Of a stretch of 64,000 bases of DNA, positions 25,155-38,500 are shown one piece after another. This DNA comes from Cycas panzhihuaensis (Eukaryota; Cycadophyta), in contig CM041465.1 of NCBI GenBank assembly GCA_023213395.1, positions 105,717,741 through 105,781,740 on the forward strand. Direction: 5' to 3'. The notes beneath the pieces were generated by a model. That model did not search any database. It saw nothing but the letters and a program-made list of their open reading frames with translations, and was not told the origin of the DNA. The translations under genes were made by a program, and so were the position numbers. Positions within the stretch are counted from its first letter, which is position 1, and each line of letters begins with the position of its first letter.

Positions 25155-25454
25155 TGGGTATCTTTTCAACTGCATACCCTCGGAGCCGCAAGTCGGAGTC
25201 AATCAATTGTCAAAGAATGTGCGCACGGGTGCAGGGGTGAGCGCTGGGCCACCGGGGTGTCGAGTGCGGACTGTCCGCACTTGATCCAAGGACTGTAGTG
25301 CTTTCCCAGCTTCCTGGGAATGCATGGCAGCCTTTCGATTGAAACGTTTCATGCGAACGTCGAAATTTGAGATTCCACTCCGACGGAGAGGGTGGGGGGG
25401 CCCCAGTCTGAACACGAAACTTGCCCGGCATTAACCGTGGTCAAACAACAGTCG

Positions 25455-25470
25455 CCTAACCGCGGTTAGG
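25455..25470. promoter_or_regulatory. Perfect 16-bp palindrome, possible MYB-type site
   Basis: CCTAACCGCGGTTAGG equals its own reverse complement. It carries AACCG / CGGTT in both orientations, the core bound by many plant R2R3-MYB factors. A related TAACCGTGGTCAAAC (with a TTGAC W-box core on the other strand) stands 20 bp upstream. Binding is inference. Confidence 0.35.
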
Positions 25471-26514
25471 CTCGAGACTGGGCCGGAACGACTCAATAAT
25501 TCAGTCGTACGCCCCGGTCAAGTCTCGCTGGATTTTAGGAGCGGTCCGCCTCCCAACTTGGCAGGTTTTCGCTTGGGTCGGCTTTCGTAGGAACCAAAGG
25601 GTGCGGGAAGAAGGATCGCGATCAGTTAGAGGGAACAAAGATTAAAAAGGAAAGGGAAAAATTTGAAAAAAAAAGGAAAAAGAATAGTATGACGAAATGC
25701 CAGGGCGTGTGAAAAGATTCCATCCGCTATACGAACAACACACGCGCTTTCTTTTTCTCCGGACACACCGTAGATCTCTCTCCTTTTGTCCGCAGCGCGT
25801 GCCGCGATGCCGGGGTTCGTCAATTGACGGGGTAAAACCCGAAGCTGAGGCTGGAAAGTCTGTCAGCGTGTCCGTCCAGCTGGAATGGTTCATCCTCCCA
25901 GGAGGAGAAGGGATGGGTCCCTCCGGCGGCCCCCACTGGGGAGCACATGCGCTCGCAGCCCTAGACGGCAGTGCAGAGTAGCGGGGTAGAGATACAGATA
26001 GATCGTCCCAGGAAAGAGTGCGGACCAGCGAGCGCTTTGGTCTTCGTGCGCATCGACAGACGGAAAACTAAAACCGTCTGCTACGTCTCTGGGATAATCG
26101 AATCCAACCAAAATCTTCCACCCTCTGATTTCGCTACATTACGGATGTTAAAAAAAACACGGAACACAATCAACAAATATTTCCAGTTCCAGCGCTTACT
26201 TGCTGGATTTGGAACCATTCCATCTTTAATTAAATGTAAATAATACGTAACAACTACTCCTACTATTCAGATTATTTACCTTCTGTTTTTGTTCTCATCA
26301 CCGGTTTCGAAACCCTGGACTGTTTCCATTTATGGTTATTGCATGCTGTTAGTGTTGCATAATTAGCTCCGATTTTCAATTTAGTTAATAGCTGGGAAGA
26401 ACAGATTGCGTTCATTCGATCGCACAGCTGGAGGAGACTCACAAGGCGATTGGGAAGCGAGGCTTTCTTTTACCGACTTCCATCGGTTCGGGGTTCGATC
26501 CGCAATAGCAGCAC

Positions 26515-26526
26515 ATGAGGAGCCTA
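26515..26526 (+). CDS. GH28 exon 1 (12-nt coding micro-exon, predicted)
   Basis: ATG AGG AGC CTA followed at once by GTAAGT, a perfect match to the U1 donor core, in phase 0. The next exon must have its acceptor at 27762-27763 in phase 0, and no in-frame ATG exists downstream of that acceptor. An in-frame TAA at 27692-27694 rules out a longer upstream extension of exon 2. The first four residues (MRSL) complete a normal signal-peptide n-region. Other donors in the CpG-rich region cannot be excluded without a transcript. Confidence 0.55.
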
Positions 26527-29500
26527 GTAAGTATGTTGCTGCATGGCCAATGCGAGCTTCTGGCCGATATTTCTCGTGGAATTTCTTTTCCTTTATATAT
26601 TTTTGTGTCTAAGAAGTTTCAAACAGGTTCCACTGCCAAGCTCCCATATTCCGTGTATCCGCTGTTCTGACAGTGGATTTTCACAGCCGTTTATGTTACA
26701 TTAAGCCAAACCTCAGTAACAACAATCTGCGATGACAGTCATTTGTTATACACAACGACCGAAATTTACTTCAATGTAACAGCCCGTGTGAATCAACTCT
26801 CTGTAATCCACAAATCTGAAGTGATACTTCCTTTGACTGCTTTTTGGGGGCGTCTAAGAGTGAATTCGCACGGTCCATTATATTAAATTAAATTTCCGTG
26901 ACATTGATTCGATCGATCCTTAGTTTCAGTAATAGTGAACGAGCTTCTAGCTGGCTTCCTGCAAGTCGCAGTATTGGTATGCAAATTCTGTAAATTACCG
27001 ACCTATGGCTTGAACGCCGCTAGAATTAAAGTCATAGCGTGCCAACTGACTCATTGCAGTCCTATTGGGTGGACAACGCGAAAATTAAAGTCATAGCATG
27101 CCAAACGACTCTAAATTTCGGCACTTCAGCGCCAAATGACTCTAAGTTCCACTAGTAGCTTGCCAAACGATGTAAATTTCAGTTATATGGAATCAGATAG
27201 CTTCGAAATTAAGGCAAACATCAGTAATATCGTATCAAACGATGCCGATTCATAGCAAATTTCAGTAATATTGCACCGAATGGCCCTAGATTTCGGTTAT
27301 AGCATGCCGAATTGTGTAAATTTTAGTAATATCGCATCATATGTTTCAAAATTTTGAATTATTTTCTTAATATGGTGTCAAGCTTGAAATATACGTATAT
27401 TTCTGTAAGCAGACAATATTACAACAGTTGCAAGGCAATTCATTTCATTGTTGTTGAATCAAACTATTCCAAATCAAGGTAATAGCGTGCCAAATGACAT
27501 AAATTTCAGTAGTATTGTGTCAAATTACTCTACAATTAAACTAAATTTTGGTATAATGTCCCGAACAACTCTAGATTTTGACAATAGTTTGCCAGATTAT
27601 GTGGTTTCGCTAGTATTCAGACGGCACTAAATTTCAGCTAGTATACCAAGTGACTTAATCTGTTGCAGGATCACTGAAATTTTCTTCCATCTAAGTGCGT
27701 GAACCACCCCGAATTCCATATTTTGTTCCTGAAGTGGCGAACCGATTTCTCCTTTTTCTGCAGGTGTTTCATGTGCTTCTGGTTCTCAGCTGCATCAATG
27801 AAATTGGATGGGCAAGCACATATGGCATAGAGGAAAGAACCGGGAAGTTTAGAACCTACAGTTCGCACTTGCAGCTGGAGGGAGCTTGCAGAGAAAAAGG
27901 GGCTTTGTTATCTAGACCTCACAGTGTAACTATTACTGAATTTGGGGCCGTTGGGGATGGACTGACTCTTAATACACATGCCTTTCAGAATGCCATCTTC
28001 TATCTTCGCTCCTTTGCTGACAAAGGTGGTGCGCAGCTCTTTGTGCCCGCGGGAAGGTGGTTGACAGGAAGCTTTAATCTCACAAGTCACTTAACACTCT
28101 ACTTGGACAAGGATGCTGTCATTCTTGGAGCGCAGGTGATTACTTGCACTGTTTTTCCTGTTTTCAGCCTCCGGTCTTCATGGAAGTAGAATATTTAGTG
28201 GATGGTAGTCAGGGACAACAGGAGCTGGTCTAATTGTTAATGGATGTTATTTGCCAACCGTGGTAGTGAGTTCAATCTCCATCGAGTTTCACTATGCTAT
28301 AGATCCCATGGTCTCCACAGATTGTACCCAACTACATGGAAATGGGACCCAATAACCTATATGGTTGTTTACTTGCCACGTTTTCCTTTTCTTAAATGGT
28401 AGCCATGTGCCAAGTTAGTTGGGATGCTTTGTTGTTATGAGGATTGAGTCCTCTTTAATCTGGGTTCTGCAGGGAGGAGGGAGAGAGATGGACAAGTAAT
28501 TGAAAACAGTAAATAAAACTGAGGAAGAAAGCTAAGGTGAAGGAAACTAAGAGGTGAACAACAAAACACAGGAAAGCTCACAGGATTGTAGCAACACTGC
28601 TAATTTCATGCACAGCTTGTACCCATTATAAGGGAGAATCAGAGTCCCTTCCGCTCATCTCTCCACCTCATGCAAAATGATAAGAGGATATGACCAAGGG
28701 ATAGAATGAGCAATTTCAGTGGTTAATACTTTGAATATGCAAGGAATCAAAAGCACTGATGAGGGTGGGATCCAAAGGAGTTTCTATAGTTATAATATAT
28801 CTGGTTCTTTCAACATGATTTTTCATGCTCTTGCCCATTAACATTTTTCTCATTTTATTGGCAGGATTCAACACAGTGGCCAGTGGTTGACCCTTTGCCA
28901 TCATATGGTCGAGGCAGGGAGCTACCTGGTGGAAGGCACTGTAGCCTAATAAATGGGTACAACTTGACAGATGTTGTCATAACAGGTGTGAAATCCTTTT
29001 CCATATGATACTCTTCAAATTTGGATTAAAAAATGCGGCCTGTGTTCGTGCTTTCAATTTGCCATCTTGCCTGAAATAGGTTTCATTTGCAAAATTTGTC
29101 AGACTAGGTGGCTTTAGGAAGAAGTGGTAAAGATGTTGTACCTGCATTTACATGGCTTCTGTTAGTTCGTTATAAGTGCTGAGCATCACCTTTGCATATT
29201 CATTTTCACAGGTGATAATGGAACTGTCAATGGCCAGGGAGCTGTTTGGTGGGATTGGTTCCATAATCGTACCCTGAATTACACCCGTCCACACCTTGTC
29301 GAGCTGATGTATTCAACTGATGTTGTTATTTCAGATCTAACATTCTTAAACTCGCCATTCTGGAATATCCATCCTGTATACTGCAGGTTTGCAGCTTGAA
29401 GTGTATCATTTTTTCTAGTTGGGTGCACATTCTACAGTATCATTTTTGTGTATTCTGTTTACTGATCTCTGTATCCAATCAACTGCAAGTAGCTGTTTCA

Positions 29501-32500
29501 ACTTTTTTAATGGGATCATCAGTTGATTTTTGCTATGGTGAATGTGCAGCAATGTGCACGTTCGGAATGTAACCATCCTTGCACCGCTGAATTCACCTAA
29601 CACAGATGGAATTGATCCGGGTGAGATGAATCTCCCTTTTTTCTTTTTCTCACTGACTTAAGTTATATGAACTTGGCAAGATTTATTTTCTTAGAGTCTA
29701 CGGAAGTGTTTTGGATTTTTGTTTCAACAATTTACCACTCCTAAATTCTCCCTCATCCAGTCTAATTTCTTGAGATAGCATGATAATATTTTCAAGGATA
29801 ATTAGTATTGTGCTTCACATGACAACTTTGTCAAACATTAAAGATTGATCTTGATTTAAATTTTCTTAGAATTGGAAGCTATTGAAGAATTGGAGGCTAT
29901 TGGACCCCACATCCTTTTCATAATGTTTGAGTTCATTTAAAATTTTGCATGAACCCCTGGTGACAAAACTCTGGTCCACAACTGATTCCACTTTCTCAAT
30001 AAATAACTGCATTGGTCAAAAAACTGATCTCAATGACTAAGAAGCTGTGTGAATTGGCCTGTGACCATTTCTCAAAGGCATCCTAAATGCTTGCAATAAT
30101 GAATTTGACATTTTTGCCTAAGTGACCTCAAAACCACAATTTTAATACAATTCTGGTCCTTCCTATATAACTGAATACTCACATATTTCAATTGTCACAG
30201 GCCTTCTAAGCATCAATCTATTTGTTCCACAGACTCACCCTAGTTAAGATTGTACAATGTGTGATTTCTTTAAAAATATAGAACATATAGTATTAGTGAC
30301 AGAGCAATCAACCTTAAAATCCCATTAAGTAAAGGAGCATTTTGCATTTAACTGCCTATTTTGCAGATCATCTCTGCAAATCTTAACTTTCATTTCACAA
30401 TAATTTAGAAATGAATTATATTTCTTTGAATGCATATAGACTGACTAAAAAGGGAAGCATAATATCTGAAGATCTCCAAGGTCACAGAGACCCAAATTTC
30501 TTGTTGTCAGGTATACTCACCCATGCCATTGGGGCCTATGTAGGGTTGTGTGTCAAAGCAATATGACTCCTCAATAATAAAACTTGCTAACTTCAGTTCA
30601 TAAACGCCTTTCTTTAGCCTCTAGATCAACCCCATTTTGTTTATGGAATGACATAATATGGTAGGCAACCTATTTCAGTGTGAAAACTGTGTTATGGAGA
30701 CAGAATACACATCCCATTCTGTAATGCCAAAAAATTTTAAAGGGGTAAGAATCATAACAGATCTTCACCAACACCAGATTTTCTAGTGGCAGATCAAGAG
30801 CTTTTACAAGGAGAATGAGCATATACTCATAAATATAGGAATCAACCCAAATATTGTTTACAAAGACCATCATTTTATTATTGCATTTAATCATAGAAAG
30901 GTAAGGCCCCTTAGAAGAAATTTTACAAGGGGAATAGGCACATACTCGTAAATATAGGAATCAGTTGGAATTATGCTTATCTAGAGTATCATTTTATCAT
31001 TGTCTTTAATCATAAAGAACCATAAAAATATCGGGGCTTTTGATGATGTTCTATGGTGGTATTTCTGGGACATTAGCAGTGGCATCTTTGTTAGTGTAGG
31101 AAAAGTGAGAGCCATGGCAGCTATAAGAATTAAAAATTACAGGGGATTTAGGAAAAGGTATAATTAGCATAAATCTGCAAATGATCAAACTAAGCATAAT
31201 ATATCATCCACTTAATTTAACCAATACACAAGATATAACTTTAACATAATAGTGAACCATTGATATTTGAAAGATACACCTCACTTCAGATGCTATGTCC
31301 AGGAACTGCAACTGAATGCAAGCATTGGTCATTCAGGGTCAAGTGGAGAAGCTCTGCAATAAATGGACACCTGAGACCTGCCACAGCCAGCTGTGGAGTT
31401 GGGGACAGGGTGTCTGCAAACCTCACGGATATTGGGATCCTAAGGGCAAGCAACTGTAAAGCCACACATAATATTTGAGCCATGAAGTAGTTGGACAGCC
31501 TGCAATGGATGCAGGCAGAAGTTAGTTCAAATTGTCCTTCACAAGAAGGCATGTGCCCATTGGATGCTGAATCAGCAAATACTGTTTTGTCCCAGGTGCT
31601 CCATGAACAATTCCTGATGGTGGGATTGTTTGACTGCCAATCTGTCACATGCAATCATTGTGAAGTTGATTTGCCTGTCTGTCAATCCATTCAATCCTCA
31701 GGGTAAAGGGTTTGATTCTGAGCAACACTATATCTGATCAGTGCAATCCAAATTATATAATTAAACAGTGACCAAATCAAAATTAATGGTGAGCCTTATT
31801 GGTCACCCTGTCTTCTCACCGCCACCCACAACACCAGACCTCCCAAAAGAATAAAAAACAAAAAATCAACACTGACTATTTGAATAATCAAAATAGTGCT
31901 GCTCTATTTTCTGAAGAGTTTGGTGCACTTTGAGGGTTGCTCTATGGGGAAACTATCTGGTCGGGGTCATATATCACCTATCATTCTAGCTGTTTGAAAA
32001 CAATCTTGATTGTTTTCATAGGAAAGATTGGATATGCATAAACAATCACAATTGACATTAATTGGCTTAAGACACTTTTCATCAATTTATTGTTAAAATC
32101 TAGGTAATTTCAGGGCAATCAATAACACTTCTTTATGGTTGCCATCATTGTGACTGCTCTCCACAATCCTTTGTCGTTTCCACCATCCTTTCTGAAAGTT
32201 CATTGCTCACTGTCTCCCCCTTCAATTAAGGTGAATGCTTCCCATATAAGTGGCTTCATTGTGTCCGCCAAGAGAATGAACATGCTATATGTTGTTGAAG
32301 GTAACACCACTTTTCTTATTGTTTCTGTGTTCTGCAGTAACAATACCATTTCCTTCGAATCTGCAGGTTGATTCATAACTGTCTCCCTTTCATGAAGCTG
32401 AATACTGCCTAGAAGAGTGGATCATTGTGAATGTCAAGAAAAATGACATATTGTAGGTCGTCCAAGGTGATAGCACCTTATCACCTTCTAACAGTGACCA

Positions 32501-35500
32501 GTGAACCTTGCCCACTGATGCTTTACCAAAATTTAGAATGCTAGCTTAATGTCATCTTGTCACTGCAGCTGCCTTGTTATCACTAGTTAGATACCATAAA
32601 GAAGAGCCAGAACATCAGGCCTAGTTTGAGGACCCATCTTGGGTCTGGTGTCCTCTATTTGCATAGTTGCAACCCCTATCTTTTGGTCGTTAGTTGTATG
32701 GGACATGGAAAAATTAGTGTTCTTTTTCATTCCCAATCAACATTGGATCACAAGTTCTATGGAACATGACTTCAAAGAATTCTGCAAAGATGTGAAGAGG
32801 AGATTCCATTTCAAGCAAGCCATAATAATAGAAGTCTGCTTTCCCCATGACATAATCAGATTTTTTCTTGTACCCTCTCTGAAATTTAAACTGTTGCTTC
32901 TATTTGCTTCTGTATCTGCCTTTATAAGCCTTAAAATAGAAGCATTCATCTTTCATCTTCTTTTCTAGGGCTGTTATTGTATGTTGGCTAATTTGTATAC
33001 TAACATGCCAGAGTAGGTATGTGGCATTCATGCATTACATTGTTCACATCTCCCTCAGTATGTGTGAAGTGATGTTAAAGGTACAGCACACATTCTAAAC
33101 AGGGCTGTGAATCCTCCTTCATAACCTTGCTACTGCTCAGAATGGATAGGACTGAATCGATAATGACTCGCTTCTGGATAGAACAATGGATTATGAATGA
33201 TTGATGATTCTAATCACCAAACCAATCATTTTAGAATGCGCTACATTGGCCACAGGAATAGAAGTCATCCTTATGTAGGTAGGACACCCAGTTGCCTTTA
33301 AAAGTGGAAAACTGCTTAATAGAGAGTGGCTCAAATCAACATATGATAAAAAAATGCTAGCCAATATGCATGCTCTCTCCAAATTCTGTTAGCACTTCCT
33401 GGCAACAAATTGCAAGTCTGCACAGATCATGAAAGGCTCAAATACTTTCTTCACCAGCAACCCTCGATTCTTGAACAACAAAAATGGGTGAGCAAAATCC
33501 AAGCTTTGGATTTTGGGAATGTGGTGGTAGATGCATTAGTTGGGAGATGAAGTTACCCTCTGCATAGCATTTGTAATTATTCTTGGCTGGATATCAGAAA
33601 CAGAGGCAGAGTATGTACAGTATGAAGATACACCCAAAACAATTGAAACCTTACAACATGGACAAGAAGTAACAGGAAACAAGTTTCAATGCAAGGACAT
33701 TATTTTATGATACAAAGGCAAATTTTCTCTAGTACCATCATCCGAGTTCAACAGACATATCTTACATGAAGACCACTCTGTTCCAAAAACAAGACACTCT
33801 GGATGTTTCAAAACTTACTAAAAAATCCAAGAGTCCTTTTATTGGACAGGAATGAAGACAAATCCAGATATATGTGGCAGAATGTGGGACATGCTAGACA
33901 CAAAAAAAGTGATCATGTAAAATTATCAGAGTTGCTCCAATCGCTACACGTTCTATGGATTTCTTGACAGGAAGGTTTAGGTTAAAAGGAAGAGATGGTA
34001 TTAACATATTATCATTTTGTTGTTGATAGACTTACCAAACATACCCACTTCATATGCATACAATACACTTTTAAGTGAAATAGAAGAAGACTCTATGAAA
34101 GGTGTATGTTGTTTGCATGGGTTGCCTAAAGTCATTGTAGCTGATATAGGGCCCTAAATTCACAAAGGAATTTTTGGAAGAAACTATTCTGACTAGCGAG
34201 AAGAACACCAACAATGAGCAATGCATACCACCAGCAGAGTCATGGACAAATGGAAGCGGTGAAACAAATGCTCAGAAGGTTATGTATGAAGCTTTGCCAT
34301 AGATAAACAAAGGACCTGGCATAAGTAATTTTATCTTGCTGAGTGGTGTTACAACACTAGATATAATGGCCCCATTTACAGTCCTTTACAAATACAGAGC
34401 CTTAAAAAGATACATTACTACAGAGACCAAAATGCTAGCTGTAAAAAATCACTTGCAACAAGCCCTAGCCATCACCCAAATCCTCGAGGAACATTTGAAT
34501 ATGGTATGAAATTGGATGAAATGGCAAAAGGACCAACACCATTCTGAACCTGATACTGCTAGAGTCATCATGCCTTAAGAAGAAGCTTGGCAATCAGGTT
34601 GTCACAGACAAAACTACCTGAATTCAATGAAGAAGTGCAAATGATTCTAAAACTGGAAAAGTATCATGGAAAAATAGACTAGGATACTCTGAATCAAATA
34701 GATCACAGAATCCTTGGTCAAATGGAAAAGCTTGCAAAAGGAAGATGCAGCATGGGAGACACAGGCTTTCATACTGCACCAGCCAAAGGCTGACACTGCA
34801 CTGCTTTGGGGGCAGAGCATCCTTAGAGTGGGGGTTTCTGTATTATGACAACCAATAAATGGGCATATATGATCAGCCCAATAAATGAAGCACAACAGAG
34901 GTCATCCAACCTCATCATGGAGGATAGGAAGTATAAATAAGTGACACTCACTCCCATCTGAATGTAACAGATCTTGGTAACCCTTGGGCACAGCTCACAA
35001 GTCTTGCCCATGGGGTATATAATATGTCAGAAGGGCATTGAGAAGCATGGTACAATAATTTATGTGCAGGCACTAGATTAACATGTATAGCTCTTAGGAT
35101 TTGAACCCGACTGTTGAGCCCTTTGAAATGGCATTGCCTTCATTGCTTAATGAAAACCTTGGGTATGGTTCAAATGCTCTTCAGCTGTATTGCAAGAAAT
35201 GGCATCACGCTGTCATCTTCCCTTAAATTTATTTGGAAATTTTTACAGTCAGGAGGACTGAAAACAACAAAAATTGTTCCAAAAATATTCGTTAAAATAA
35301 ATCATATTGGCTCTATTTTTGGTTTACAAGAGCTGCTCTGCAATTGTCTTTGACTACTGAACGGTGCTTGAAAGTTTGTTGGCAGTCATTGGGAGGGCTG
35401 ACCAAAGAACAAGAGGGAAAATGAATAGATAGAATGGAAGGAGAGGAGGAGGAGGAAATGTGGTGAAAAAGACTCGAGCATATTGTCTACAATTCTTTAT

Positions 35501-38500
35501 ATTTATTTCTTGGGAATGCCTGATTCATCATTTCTTATTTTCTAAAAATCTGAGGGTTGTTTCTTGTTTTTGTCTGCCACTTTCATGCTTTCATCATGAA
35601 CAACATGGGACTATTGTAACAATTCATCTTACTCTCCTAATGCATTGTCTATGACCAAAAGCTATCTAATAGGATACTGCTCTCCAACTACTCACTCCAC
35701 TACCTATCCACTTCTATGTGAGATCATAACAGACCATTGAATTATACCACCAGCAGGATGCATTGTACCAACCATGGCCACAACTACAGATTCCATGCTT
35801 CAAAGGAATTTAATGATACTGTGATTGATGTCTAGACATCTGAGTCAAAGCCATAAATGGGTTTGGAAACAGCAATGCCCAAGTATAGAAATTTGAGTAC
35901 GAAAGCATTGTTTCCCCACTTCTTCAAAGTTTTTCGCTAATGTATATCCACTGGTTCTACAAGTGTAATATTGATGAGCTGATTGATTATTGGAGCAAAA
36001 TTCGTGGTAATGCCAATCTGAATGCTTTCTTATCTTTATGCTTTGATGTTGCTGAAACCAAGTCTCTAGGATTTGCGAGTATGGGAACCTGGTGTGACAT
36101 TCTAAAACATGTCTACCTGAAATAGGGTGCAGCTGTTTTGCTGTGGCGCTGGGTAACTAAATGTGATATTGCTTAAGTTGGAAATTTTTAGTGCATATAT
36201 GGTTGTTGGCAAATGGCAAAAAGCAGTAGCATGGGTTGACTGTGCCTTCTGCATCATTTCCTGGGAGATCACATTTAGCCTTCATATGTCTTGGATTTCC
36301 CCAGATGTGCCTGGCTTAGCTGGATGCAGCATGAGTGTGCCCTGGGACAGAAGAATCCACCCCCATCCCCACCTGGCATGCCTGTCCCTATCTCCAATCC
36401 TGGTGCAAGCACCCTAGTCTATGCATGCATGCACACTGTCACACTAAACTGAAGTGAATCTAACTTGGAACTGAACAGCCTGTATATAATAATATAGAAA
36501 ATTCCATCTTCCAAGAGAGAAACATGTAACATTCTATTTGTTTTACTCCACACTGCATAACTGTAATACAATTGTGGTAAATCTAATTAGTCTTCTCTCA
36601 AAAGAGAGGGTTAGTCTGTCAATAGGCAGTTATTATTGTCTTTTTTCAATAGGGAAGGCCAACCCTGTCACTAGCTAGCCAAACCTTGAGGAAAAGCCAA
36701 AAGGGTACAAATTTTAGGATGTCATTCGGGGGCTACCAATTGTGATATTTATGTTGTTGTGTGACAAACAGTACTGCATTGGCTAACTTAAGTCCTGGAG
36801 TCCCGATTGCTGCCCCTAGTCACAAGAACTGGTACATAGGCCCTATGGTTCACATTTTGTATGTGCCAGAATCACAAACGACAGTTTTGCACCAGATGGG
36901 GATCCTGCTGCTGTTGATTGCAATCCTGCTGTGTTTCCATAATATTTACTAAAATTTATGTATTATAGATAGATAGATAGATAGATAGGTAGATAGATAG
37001 AAATTAATTAATAAATTTTTGTATATACAACTTGGTTCCTAACCACGAATCTTTTGCGATTCTCGATTCCTAATGTAAACGGCATACTGCATCTCTTATG
37101 ACTTGGGTCCCAACAAACTGAGGATCAAAGTGGGGTTTCATTCTATGTCCAACTGTCAAACCAGCCCCATGAAGACCAAACACTTCCGCTACAATTACCG
37201 ATTTATAACAAGAATTCCTTTTTGACGACTGATACATGTGTTACTCACAATTGAAGAGGCTTGTATATTGCTCCATGAGGACTAGCCTACTACTCAACTT
37301 ATATGAAACATGAGATATCTTAGCCCAGGGAGCCCAAGGCAGCCAGCTTATATGACCTTCTGAAACACAACTTACATGATTGAGTTGTAGAGGAAAGATG
37401 CTAGAAAGGAAAGGAGTCTCTGGCCATGTTCTATACAAATCCAGCTTCGGTTCTGAACTTCGATATGTACACTTTAGCTGTTCCTAGCACAAGAACTCTC
37501 CCACAAACCTTCATTTCTTCTCATTTTATAGTGCTTCAAAACATAAATCAAGAAACATCTGTATAACTAGGTCATTGCTTAGGAAGCTCGAGTCTCTCTT
37601 GATAACTGAAGGGACGTACTATTTGTCATCATACTTATAAATGTCTCGAGTTACTCTTAAGGCTGACCCACCTCGTTAGCGCTATAAAGCTTGTATCGCT
37701 GGAGCAAAGGGCAACTGTGTCAAGTGCATTACTGCAGCACTTTTAACTCTTTTCGGATCTGGTTTCTGTTGCTGACAACTGTATTATGAACAACCATAGA
37801 CATGCTGATGACAAGCTTACATTAACTCTGTCACCTCTTATTTACAAGTATTCTTATTTGAGTGTTATTAACAGTGTGATCTCGTGGGAATGGAATCACA
37901 ATGGTTCATGATGACTTTAATTGTAACATCAGTCTAGGCATTATTCTATGGCCTTCTGTTCTCCTACTGGCATCAGAATGGGAGCATTGTTGATTTTTAT
38001 GATAAGGCATTACTTCATATTTTGTTAATAAAGCATCGATTCAATGTTTTGTAGTTTTTTATATGCTTATTGTGAAATGATTACTGTAGTTTGTGGAGCA
38101 ATGTATTCAGGATTGAGTGGTTTGCAAGAGCCATTTTGTGATTTCTCTTCCACAACTTTAGTCACTGGAAAAGTATAGTGTTGAATATGCTTGAGGACAA
38201 TAATATCTCATTTTGTTGTGCTTTTTTTCCCCCCAGATTCTAGCTCTTATGTATGCATTGAGGATTGCTACATCAGAACCGGTGATGATGCCATTGCAAT
38301 CAAGAGTGGATGGGATGAGTATGGTATTGCTTATGGGCTTCCTAGCTCTAATATCATTATCCACCGTGTGATTGGAGAGACACCCACAAGTGCTGGCCTT
38401 GCTTTGGGCAGTGAAATGTCTGGGGGTGTCACTGATGTGCATGTGGAGAACTTTCATGTTTATAATTCAAGAACAGGTATCAGGCTGAAGACAGCTCCAG

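Larger units (their letters stand above)
24960..26514 (+). promoter_or_regulatory. CpG-rich upstream region of the GH28 gene
   Basis: Composition changes sharply near 24960 from AT-rich, CpG-poor sequence to GC-rich sequence dense in CpG (for example 25200-25620 and 25700-26060), then relaxes after about 26480. Retained CpG next to heavily deaminated DNA suggests a stretch left unmethylated in the germ line, as gene starts are. It holds a TATAAAA at 25148 and a 16-bp palindrome at 25455. Open frames here (for example 25697-25981) match no family. The transcription start is unknown: using the 25148 TATA would imply a 5' leader of about 1.3 kb or an unrecognised upstream intron. Confidence 0.5.

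Noticed and set aside
24637-25430. Cluster of short open frames upstream of GH28
   Set aside because: No homology I recognise, overlapping on both strands, no splice-consistent extension.
25440-26060. GC-rich sequence resembling rRNA or organelle DNA at first sight
   Set aside because: None of the conserved rRNA strings I know are present, and no organelle gene is readable. A CpG-rich promoter region explains it better.
27695-28189. GH28 start at GTG 27695
   Set aside because: Plants do not normally initiate at GTG. A strong acceptor at 27763 and an in-frame stop just upstream make 27695-27763 intron sequence.
31286-31654. 122-codon open frame on the - strand in GH28 intron 5
   Set aside because: No domain, no conserved pattern, and an opposing frame of similar length on the other strand. 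Probably chance in a GC-balanced patch.
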